14,956 nucleotides of DNA from an uncultured Clostridiaceae bacterium (GTDB taxonomy: Bacteria > Bacillota > Clostridia > Lachnospirales > Lachnospiraceae), in assembly GCA_949948825.1 (NCBI GenBank), contig CATLIJ010000032.1, positions 1 through 14,956 on the forward strand. The letters are read 5' to 3'. A model generated the notes under the pieces. The model did no database searches. It was not told the DNA's origin and saw only the letters and a program-made list of their open reading frames with translations. Shown in pieces: positions 6,926 through 12,425 of this stretch (position 1 is the stretch's first letter; each line of letters starts with the position of its first letter). Position numbers and translations under genes: made by a program.

Positions 6926-7272
6926 AGGGGCGTTTAAACAAAAGGAATATCGGGGCCTGGTATGAACAGCTGGCCGCAGAATATCTCGCAAAACAGGGTG
7001 TGGTCATTATGGAACAGAATTACCGCATCCGCCAGGGGGAGATTGATTTAATCGGGCAGGATGGAGAGGATTTGATTTTTGTGGAGGTGAAATACCGCAG
7101 CAACAAGGGAACCGGAGATCCGGCAGAGGCCGTGACGCCGGATAAACAGCGGCATATCCGTCAGGCGGCAAGTTATTATCTGTATCGCCATTTCCGCAAA
7201 GATGTGTCCTGCCGGTTTGACGTGATCAGTATTTTGGGAAGAGAGATCAGATGGATTCGGGATGCTTTTTAA
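6922..7272 (+). CDS. yraN: YraN family protein (UPF0102), endonuclease-like fold
   Basis: YraN proteins have a restriction-endonuclease-like fold and usually sit beside rnhB, as here; the cellular role is not firmly established. The 116 residues include the N-terminal NKRNIGAWYEQLAAEYL, the putative catalytic elements GEIDLIGQD and FVEVKYRS (Glu, Asp and Glu-x-Lys), and a C-terminal RFDVISI strand. The TTG start at 6922 overlaps the rnhB stop (TTGA), with GGGAAGGA upstream, implying translational coupling. The first in-frame ATG would remove the conserved N-terminus. Confidence 0.92.
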   Translation: MKGRLNKRNIGAWYEQLAAEYLAKQGVVIMEQNYRIRQGEIDLIGQDGEDLIFVEVKYRSNKGTGDPAEAVTPDKQRHIRQAASYYLYRHFRKDVSCRFDVISILGREIRWIRDAF

Positions 7273-7307
7273 GCGAGAAGCTTTTGGAGAAGAGAGGTTC
7301 AGGCAGA

Positions 7308-7348
7308 CTGAGGAACTGTTAAGAATTAATTTTTTAACAGTTCCTTAG
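7308..7348. repeat. Long intergenic palindrome between yraN and pgeF
   Basis: A 15-bp inverted repeat (7308-7322 with 7334-7348, one G-T pair) has an AT-only-but-one loop of 11 nt. The arms contain GAACTGTTA / TAACAGTTC, the same 9-mer found in the ends of the foldback elements at 12092-12241 and 14797. There is no T-run after it on either strand, so it does not look like a standard terminator. It may block RNA decay, bind a protein, or be a repeat remnant. Confidence 0.65.
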
Positions 7349-7379
7349 GATGTCCTGAAGAGAAAGAGGTGGATAAAGT

Positions 7380-8243
7380 ATGGAGTGGAAACGGAAAACA
7401 GGCGTCAGGCCTTCTGATGTGCAGGAGCAAATGAAAGTGCAGGAAAAAAAGGGAGTGGTCTGGCTGGAGTTTCCGGCGCTTTCTAAGACCGGACTGGTCC
7501 GGCATGGCTTTTCCACCAGACTGGGAGGGGTAAGCCAGGGGGATTTTGCGTCCATGAACTTTACTTTTACCAGAGGGGATAACCCGGAGCATGTGATGGA
7601 AAATTACCGGCGGATGGCAGAGGCCCTGGGGGTGGACATGCATCGGATGGTATTGTCCTGGCAGACTCATACAACCAATGTCCGCGCGGTTTGGAGAGAG
7701 GATGAAGGAAAGGGAATTTTTCGGGAACGGGATTACAGGGATGTGGACGGGCTGATTACCAATGTGCCGGGAATCACCTTAGTCACCTTTTATGCGGACT
7801 GTGTGCCTTTGTATATTCTGGACCCGGTTCACCGGGCAATCGGATTGTCCCATTCCGGGTGGAGAGGAACTGTAAACCGGATGGGAAAGGTGACATTAGA
7901 GGCCATGGGCCGGGAATATGGAACAAAGCCAGAGGATGTGATTGTCTGCATAGGCCCCAGCATTTGTCAGGATTGTTTTGAGGTGGGGCCGGAGGTGGCA
8001 GAGGAGTTTGCAAATGCCTTTGGGCCTGCCTGTGAGAGGGAGCTTTTTTATAAGACGGAAAAGGGAAAGTTTCAGCTGGATCTGTGGCGTGCCAATGAGA
8101 TTGTTTTTCAGGAAGCAGGAGTGGCCAGAGAGCGGATTCACACAACTGATATTTGTACCCGCTGCAATCCGGATCTCTTGTTTTCCCACCGGGTCATGGG
8201 AACCAGACGGGGGAATCTGGCAGCATTTTTGTGCCTTGGATGA
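7380..8243 (+). CDS. pgeF: Multicopper polyphenol oxidase / PgeF family protein (YfiH, DUF152)
   Basis: The YfiH/PgeF family has been reported both as purine nucleoside phosphorylases and adenosine deaminases and, in E. coli, as a peptidoglycan-editing factor. The metal-binding set is visible: His97 in QTHTTN, Cys141 in YADCVPLY and His158 in HSGWRGT. There is also an N-terminal GFSTRLGGVS and the C-terminal ICTRCNPDLLFSHR. It has 287 residues. AGAGGTGG stands before the ATG at 7380. A second ATG at 7431 also has an SD-like CAGGAG, so the first 17 residues are uncertain. It lies in the same direction as yraN, 107 nt downstream past a palindrome. Confidence 0.92.
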   Translation: MEWKRKTGVRPSDVQEQMKVQEKKGVVWLEFPALSKTGLVRHGFSTRLGGVSQGDFASMNFTFTRGDNPEHVMENYRRMAEALGVDMHRMVLSWQTHTTNVRAVWREDEGKGIFRERDYRDVDGLITNVPGITLVTFYADCVPLYILDPVHRAIGLSHSGWRGTVNRMGKVTLEAMGREYGTKPEDVIVCIGPSICQDCFEVGPEVAEEFANAFGPACERELFYKTEKGKFQLDLWRANEIVFQEAGVARERIHTTDICTRCNPDLLFSHRVMGTRRGNLAAFLCLG

Positions 8244-8325
8244 ATCAGGATGTTCTCCCTGTGCAGAGAAATGGCAGCAGTTTTTGCGCCGTCTGGACTG
8301 TTGCAAGAAATGAGAGGAGGGGCAG

Positions 8326-8847
8326 ATGAAAATTGCAGTTATTGGATTCAGCGGAAGCGGAAAGTCTACACTGGCAAGGGAGATTGGCAGGGAATTTCAT
8401 ATTCCGGTTCTTCATTTGGACCGGGTTCACTGGGTTTCCGGGTGGAGAGAGCGGCCGCTGGAGGAAAAGCAGGCCATTGTGCGGAGATTTTTGGACAGCA
8501 GGAAATCCTGGGTGATTGACGGGAATTACAGAAAGCTGGATTATGAGCGGCGGCTTTCGGAGGCTGACCGGATTATATTTATGAGCTTTCGCCGCTTTAC
8601 CTGCCTGTACCGGGTTTGGAGACGGTATTGGAGATATCGGGGAAAGACAAGGGAGGATATGGGAAGGGGATGTAAGGAGCGGCTGAATTTGGAATTTCTC
8701 TGGTGGATTTTGTATGAGGGCCGCACCCGGAAAAAATGGATGGAATATAAGGCTATGATGAGGGAGTATGGGAAAAAGGTTGTGGTGATTTCTAACCAGA
8801 GGCAGCTGGATTCCTATAAAAGAGGTTTGATGAGAAAAGGAAAATGA
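8326..8847 (+). CDS. P-loop kinase-like protein (topology-modulation / FlaR-like family)
   Basis: This 173-residue P-loop protein begins MKIAVIGFSGSGKSTLAREI, with the Walker A motif at residues 7-15. HLDRVHW follows, and then a hydrophobic strand and VIDGNY, the pattern of the small adenylate-kinase-like proteins often annotated as DNA topology modulation protein or FlaR. The true substrate is unknown. The C-terminal half is very rich in Arg, Lys and Trp. GAGAGGAGG lies before the ATG. It follows pgeF by 82 nt and ends 19 nt before a terminator. Confidence 0.8.
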   Translation: MKIAVIGFSGSGKSTLAREIGREFHIPVLHLDRVHWVSGWRERPLEEKQAIVRRFLDSRKSWVIDGNYRKLDYERRLSEADRIIFMSFRRFTCLYRVWRRYWRYRGKTREDMGRGCKERLNLEFLWWILYEGRTRKKWMEYKAMMREYGKKVVVISNQRQLDSYKRGLMRKGK

Positions 8848-8866
8848 AAGTTAATAGGGCAGAAGG

Positions 8867-8890
8867 ACAGTCCATGTGGGCTGTTTTTTT
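8867..8890 (+). terminator. Intrinsic terminator after the kinase-like gene
   Basis: ACAGTCC (8867-8873) and GGGCTGT (8878-8884) form a 7-bp stem with one G-U pair and a 4-nt loop, followed by an unbroken T-run to 8890. This ends the lepB-to-kinase group. Confidence 0.85.
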
Positions 8891-8894
8891 GTTT

Positions 8895-8952
8895 TATATG
8901 AAATTGCGTCCTATAAAGCAAAACGCTCCGCAGGCGGAGGATCTTGCGGAGC
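8895..8952. repeat. Interspersed repeat, family 2, copy 2, with GC hairpin
   Basis: Bases 8895-8929 align with 2784-2819 (about 29 of 36). Here the repeat continues into a perfect 8-bp stem GCTCCGCA / TGCGGAGC (8925-8932 with 8945-8952) around a 12-nt loop. The same CTCCG can instead pair with CGGAG inside that loop, so two exclusive folds exist. T-runs lie a few bases outside the stem on both strands, so it could act as a weak bidirectional terminator. Confidence 0.6.
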
Positions 8953-9043
8953 AGAATTCTTTTTCATTGTTATAATTTGGGTGGCAGGGAATCTGGCATG
9001 AGAAGTTCTGCAGGAGAAGAATGATAATTTATCTAAAATAGTA

Positions 9044-9072
9044 TTGACATATAATATTATATGATATATAAT
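9044..9072 (+). promoter_or_regulatory. Consensus sigma-A promoter of the padR module with overlapping palindromic operator
   Basis: TTGACA (9044-9049), exactly 17 bp, then TATAAT (9067-9072): a perfect 12 of 12 match. The spacer contains the 14-bp perfect palindrome ATATAATATTATAT (9049-9062). The 9-mer ATATAATAT occurs at 9049-9057 and again at 9066-9074, overlapping the -10. A promoter this strong at the head of a padR operon fits repression by PadR; the palindrome is a candidate operator, by inference. Confidence 0.8.
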
Positions 9073-9212
9073 ATAGAAAATTAAATAATATTATAAACAG
9101 TTATACTTTGGAGCAATAGTGGAAACCATAAAAGAATACAGCAGTTCCGTCAAAGGAGAGCAAACAAAGAAATGCCTGATTTGGACTGTTGTTAGAGAAC
9201 AGGAGAGTGATC

Positions 9213-9533
9213 ATGGTTTTTAACACAGGAGCAGCGCTTTTGGATGCGATTGTACTGGCAGCCGTATCACGGGAGCAGCAGGGAACCTATGGGTATAAGA
9301 TTACCCAGGATGTCCGCACTGCCATTGATATCTCGGAATCGACCTTATATCCGGTTCTGCGAAGGCTTTTAAAGGAGGAATGTCTGGAAAGCTATGATAA
9401 GGCCATTGACGGCAGGAACCGGAGATATTATCGGATTACAGAAAGCGGAAGGCTGCAGCTGAATCTGTACCGTAGCGAATGGAGCAGCTATTCTCAGAAG
9501 ATTTCCAGGATACTTGAGGAGGCAGAGGGATGA
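9213..9533 (+). CDS. PadR family transcriptional regulator
   Basis: This is a 106-residue PadR-type winged-helix repressor. It has the N-terminal helices (LLDAIVLAAVSREQQGTYGY), the recognition helix segment ISESTLYPVLRRLLKEECLE, the wing GRNRRYYRITESG (67-79) and a short C-terminal dimer helix, as in PadR subfamily 2. The ATG at 9213 follows AGGAGAG; a TTG at 9189 is in frame but less likely. It overlaps the next gene by 4 bp (ATGA). PadR genes paired with DUF1700 and DUF4097 genes usually control envelope or antimicrobial-stress responses. The promoter upstream carries a candidate operator. Confidence 0.93.
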   Translation: MVFNTGAALLDAIVLAAVSREQQGTYGYKITQDVRTAIDISESTLYPVLRRLLKEECLESYDKAIDGRNRRYYRITESGRLQLNLYRSEWSSYSQKISRILEEAEG

Positions 9534-10342
9534 ACAAAGAGGAATTTATGAGGGAATTGGAATATCTTTTACAGGATATTCCAGAGGAGGATAAGAAGGA
9601 TGCCATTGCTTACTATCAGGATTATCTGGAGGAGGCAGGAGAGGAGAATGAGGCAGAGGTGATTCGGGAGTTTGGCAGCCCAGAGCGGGTGGCTGCCATC
9701 ATTCGCGCTGACCTTAAGGGGAATTTGGACCAGGGAGGCGAATTTACGGAAAGCGGATATCAGGATGAACGGTTTCGAGATCCCAGATATCAGGTGATTC
9801 AGAGAAAGGATTTGCCGGAGACGCTGAATGGAGAGGAATGGCAGAGAGCCAGTGGACAAGACTTTGATGGAGGGAACAAGGCAGGAGCTTCCTGTCAGAG
9901 AGACAAGGAGGGAGCTTCCGGCGCCAGGAAAGGTGGTTTTCTGTCAAAGGGAAGTATGGGAAGCATGATTGTGAAGGTGATCTTGATTATTGCATTGTTT
10001 TGCGTGGTGTCACCTGTGCTTCTTGGGATTGGCGGCGGAGCAGCAGGAATTGCGGTGGGAGCCATAGCTTTGTTCCTGGGAGTGCTCTTATTGGTGGGAG
10101 TGCTGACTGTGGCTGCCTGGATTGGCGCGGCGGCGCTGTTTGTAGTGGGAGTGATTTTGTTAGTTACCAATCTTTGGAGCGGAGTGATGGTGATTGGCTT
10201 TGGTGTTCTGGCATTTGGGCTGGCGTTTCTTGGAACAGCAATTTCTCTGCTTCTTTATGGAAAGCTGCTTCCTTATTGCTTCTGCAGCATGATCAACTGG
10301 CTGAACGGTCTCTTGCACCGGGGAAGGGGGCAGAAGGCATGA
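9530..10342 (+). CDS. DUF1700 domain membrane protein
   Basis: The first 65 residues match the DUF1700 (HAAS-type) signalling domain: MNKEEFMRELEYLLQDIP, the Y-Y-x-D-Y-L-E-E-A motif, and the FGSPERVA turn. A polar, charged linker (66-140) follows. A very hydrophobic Gly/Val-rich region (146-255) has room for about three or four membrane spans, and the tail is basic. It has 270 residues. The start ATG overlaps the padR stop and the stop overlaps the next ATG, so all three genes should be translationally coupled. Likely it senses or relays envelope stress to PadR; that is inferred from context. Confidence 0.88.
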   Translation: MNKEEFMRELEYLLQDIPEEDKKDAIAYYQDYLEEAGEENEAEVIREFGSPERVAAIIRADLKGNLDQGGEFTESGYQDERFRDPRYQVIQRKDLPETLNGEEWQRASGQDFDGGNKAGASCQRDKEGASGARKGGFLSKGSMGSMIVKVILIIALFCVVSPVLLGIGGGAAGIAVGAIALFLGVLLLVGVLTVAAWIGAAALFVVGVILLVTNLWSGVMVIGFGVLAFGLAFLGTAISLLLYGKLLPYCFCSMINWLNGLLHRGRGQKA

Positions 10343-11346
10343 ATCGTTTTATGAAATGGTCTGTAATTTTAGGTTTGATTCTTTCTCTCATTGGAATTGG
10401 AGTGATCACTGCCGGAGCTATGATGGGAGGCGGTTATTATCTGGAATGGGCTTTGCGGGAGGCGGTCCGGGAAGGATGGAGTCATGGCAGGAGAAGCATA
10501 AGAGCAGCAGAGCTTTATGGTTTTGGGACAGCGCCAGAGGAGGCAAGAAGTCTGGAACCTGGAGACAGCTTTTGTGTGCCAGAAGGAGATTTTCAAATAG
10601 TAGAAACTGACTATCCAGAAGACCCATTTGCGCCCAACGGGCTTTTTCCATGGGAGAAGCTGGAGAGCGGAGAGATTCCTGTGGAGAGAACTATGGTTTA
10701 TGACCAGGTTCGGGAGCTGGAACTGGAGGTGTTTGGAATGGTCCTGTTGCGGGAATCTCAGGATCTGGCGGAAGGGCAGGTGCGAATTGAAATCTGTGGA
10801 GATGGGGAGGATTATCAGTACAGGCAGAACGGAGATAAGCTGGAGATCAGACCATCTGCTGAGATCTATGAGAACCATGTGTATGATAACCTTAGTCAGG
10901 AAAGCAGGATGATTGTTTCTCTTCCTGAGGGAGCGAATCTGGCGGAGGTGGAGGTCAATGCGAGAGCAGGCGCATTTTGGGCTCACAGGCTGCAGGCATC
11001 CGAGATCTCTTTGCAGACAGAGGCAGGGGCAGTTCTGGCGGAAAATATACAGACAGATGAGCTTTCTCTGGAATCAAACACAGGGTACATCCGGTGCAGC
11101 GGAGCTGTGAGAAAGGAGGTTCTGGCAGAATGCAGCCTGGGGCAGATTGATCTTACCCTGGATGGGAAGAAGCGTGATTATTCCTATGAAATGGAGTGTA
11201 ATATGGGAAAGATTTTCCTTGGCGGGGAAGAGCTGGAGGAATATGAGGGCGTGTCCTGGGAGAAAGAGATTCTGAATCCAGGGGGAAAGAAAGTGGAGCT
11301 GGAATGTGGAGTCGGAAGTATTACCGTGAATTTTTCGGAAGAGTAA
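10339..11346 (+). CDS. Membrane-anchored DUF4097 beta-solenoid protein
   Basis: This 335-residue protein has one N-terminal membrane segment (about 7-30) and then an extracytoplasmic region. From about residue 115 it is built of short beta repeats with the DUF4097 rhythm (EVEVNARAGAFWA, ISLQTEAGAVLAENI, LSLESNTGYIRCSG, ending GVGSITVNF). The family includes B. subtilis YvlB and the C-terminal part of enterococcal LiaX. The ATG at 10339 overlaps the upstream stop; the frame is open back to 10000 but that part merely shadows the DUF1700 gene. Residues 30-115 are acidic and not clearly assigned. PspC follows after 43 nt. Confidence 0.85.
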   Translation: MNRFMKWSVILGLILSLIGIGVITAGAMMGGGYYLEWALREAVREGWSHGRRSIRAAELYGFGTAPEEARSLEPGDSFCVPEGDFQIVETDYPEDPFAPNGLFPWEKLESGEIPVERTMVYDQVRELELEVFGMVLLRESQDLAEGQVRIEICGDGEDYQYRQNGDKLEIRPSAEIYENHVYDNLSQESRMIVSLPEGANLAEVEVNARAGAFWAHRLQASEISLQTEAGAVLAENIQTDELSLESNTGYIRCSGAVRKEVLAECSLGQIDLTLDGKKRDYSYEMECNMGKIFLGGEELEEYEGVSWEKEILNPGGKKVELECGVGSITVNFSEE

Positions 11347-11389
11347 ACAGAGTGTTTTTGGTTGAAAAAAGCACAGAATGGAGGAAATG

Positions 11390-11587
11390 ATGGACTTAAA
11401 TCGAAAATTGTATCGTTCCAATAAGGACAAAATGCTGTGTGGGGTGTGCGGAGGAATTGGTGATTACTTAAATATAGATCCTACCTTGATCCGACTTTTG
11501 TGGGTTCTTATGACTTGCTGGGCCGGAATGAGCATTGTGGCATATATTATTGCTGCTATTATTATTCCGCTGGAGCCAGAGTATTAG
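11390..11587 (+). CDS. PspC domain protein
   Basis: This 65-residue PspC-family membrane protein has the typical MLCGVCGGIGDYLNIDPTLI signature, then one membrane segment (about 36-60). GGAGG (11380-11384) is 5 nt before the ATG at 11390; ATGs at 11378 and 11387 are in frame. PspC proteins act in membrane-stress responses. Linkage of PspC with DUF4097 recurs in Firmicutes (as in the yvl genes of B. subtilis), so it probably belongs to the padR module. Confidence 0.92.
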   Translation: MDLNRKLYRSNKDKMLCGVCGGIGDYLNIDPTLIRLLWVLMTCWAGMSIVAYIIAAIIIPLEPEY

Positions 11588-11634
11588 TTGGCTATAGCTC
11601 ATGGGGCAATGTCATTCCGTTAAACTGCTATTTT

Positions 11635-11664
11635 GTATAGGAAATCAAAGAAACGGGCATACTG
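11635..11664 (+). promoter_or_regulatory. Probable sigma-G (forespore) promoter of the spore-protein gene
   Basis: GTATA (11635-11639), exactly 18 bp, then CATACTG (11658-11664). This fits the known forespore sigma-G pattern (G-x-ATA/G, 18 bp, CAT-x-x-T-A) except for the last base. Initiation near 11671 would leave a leader of about 30 nt before the ATG of a gene whose product looks like a small acid-soluble spore protein. Confidence 0.6.
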
Positions 11665-11701
11665 CTTTTATGAAGTTCAGAGAAAGGAGTGTGCCTTTGT
11701 T

Positions 11702-11944
11702 ATGTCAAAAAGTAAAAAATCAAAAAAGCCCTTTGATATAAACAATATGACCCCGGAGGAGCAGCTGAAGTTTGAGATTGCCGAGGAACTGGGGCTGGGA
11801 GCACGGGTATTGGAAAGCGGATGGAGAAGCCTGACCTCAAAGGAAAGCGGAAGAATCGGGGGATTGATTACAAAGAGAAAGCGGGAAATGCAGAAAATGG
11901 CTAAGGATGGGGCGGAATCCAAGGAGGAGGTTTCTTTTAAATGA
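11702..11944 (+). CDS. Small acid-soluble spore protein, alpha/beta type
   Basis: SASPs coat and protect DNA in dormant spores and are degraded at germination by the GPR protease. The 80-residue product has the family core: LKFEIAEELGLGARVLESGW, which contains the GPR cleavage context (KFE then IA), followed by LTSKESGRIGGLITKRKREM, the conserved SxxxGxxGGxxxKR segment. Both ends are lysine-rich. AAGGAG lies about 12 nt before the ATG at 11702, rather far. A frame extends to 11633 but its start has no ribosome binding site and lies inside the promoter. The spacing between the two helices differs from B. subtilis SspA/B, suggesting a clostridial subtype. Confidence 0.82.
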   Translation: MSKSKKSKKPFDINNMTPEEQLKFEIAEELGLGARVLESGWRSLTSKESGRIGGLITKRKREMQKMAKDGAESKEEVSFK

Positions 11945-12091
11945 GAATGGGATTATGCGCAAAGTCTTTGGGGAAACGAAGAAAAAACAGGGTTCGCTGG
12001 AAAAGGGGAAGAGACAGTGTGGTGAAAAATGGGAAGTATTTTTATAATCCTCTCATGTGGTTTTTTTAGTTTTGATTCATTCCCAAACATT

Positions 12092-12241
12092 GTAACAGTT
12101 CAGACGGGGCATCTTCTTGCCCGTCTCCGACGGACAAAAGCTGGGATATCCATCCGATGTGGAAACTGGCATAAATTTTGGCTTACAAGTGAGATTGACG
12201 CCCAAAATCTATGCCAGTTTCCCTGCTGTCTGAACTGTTAC
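12092..12241 (-). repeat. 150-bp foldback element, family 1 (complete copy)
   Basis: The ends are 14-bp perfect inverted repeats (GTAACAGTTCAGAC at 12092-12105, its complement at 12228-12241). Inside is a 21-bp stem (12161-12181 with 12202-12222) around a 20-nt loop. Its only imperfect pair is A-C on the plus strand but G-U on the minus strand. A second small hairpin, CCGTC-TCC-GACGG, lies at 12121-12133. Read on the minus strand it aligns with 14797-14870. AACATTG occurs on both sides (12086-12092 and 12244-12250) but is not exactly adjacent to the right end. No protein is encoded, so it would be a non-autonomous element or a structured RNA. Confidence 0.85.
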
Positions 12242-12269
12242 CTAACATTGCTGTGTGAGCGAATGTCAG

Positions 12270-12298
12270 TTGATTTTTCCCATCGGCTTTAGTATAAT
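12270..12298 (+). promoter_or_regulatory. Sigma-A promoter of cbiD
   Basis: TTGATT (12270-12275), 17 bp, then TATAAT (12293-12298). The -10 is perfect and the -35 matches 4 of 6. Initiation near 12305 would leave a leader of about 120 nt. The -35 begins only 29 bp after the foldback element. Confidence 0.65.
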
Positions 12299-12425
12299 GT
12301 TAGCAGTTTATAATAAACAGATGAAAAGATTGCAGAGGAACGAAAAAGGCAGTACAAATCTTATTATTGCAAGAAACCGAAAGCTGCTGGCGCAAAATAA
12401 GGAATAAGAACAGGCTGGAGGAAAC

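Larger units (their letters stand above)
8848..9212. other. Gene-free region between the kinase-like gene and padR
   Basis: This 365-bp stretch holds the terminator (8867-8890), the family-2 repeat (8895-8952) and the padR promoter with its palindrome (9044-9072). A leader of about 134 nt (9079-9212) follows in which I see no convincing structure. No credible ORF is present. Confidence 0.7.
11945..12425. other. Gene-free region upstream of cbiD
   Basis: This is a 481-bp stretch. Bases 11945-12091 show no hairpin followed by a T-run that would convince as a terminator for the spore-protein gene, although a bare T7 run occurs near 12061-12067. The foldback element occupies 12092-12241, the cbiD promoter 12270-12298, and the cbiD leader runs about 120 nt. 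I looked for a cobalamin riboswitch and found neither its B12 box nor a plausible full-length fold. The open frame at 12029-12292 runs through the foldback and is not a gene. Confidence 0.65.

Noticed and set aside
8250..8519. 89-residue frame overlapping the pgeF end and the kinase-like gene
   Set aside because: It is a frame shadow; the P-loop protein in the other frame has a good SD and recognisable motifs.
10000..10338. Long N-terminal extension of the DUF4097 gene
   Set aside because: It shadows the membrane region of the DUF1700 gene in another frame; the ATGA overlap at 10339 with the membrane anchor just after it gives a better start.
12086..12250. AACATTG pair as a clean target-site duplication
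   Set aside because: The left copy overlaps the first base of the terminal repeat and the right copy is 2 bp beyond the end, so the geometry is not that of an exact duplication; kept only as a hint.
12029..12292. 87-residue open frame upstream of cbiD
   Set aside because: It runs through the foldback element, has no ribosome binding site and its composition is unlike a protein.
11945..12425. Cobalamin riboswitch upstream of cbiD
   Set aside because: I found no B12 box or matching core. The purine-rich stretch near 11970-12030 looks superficially similar but lacks the paired elements.
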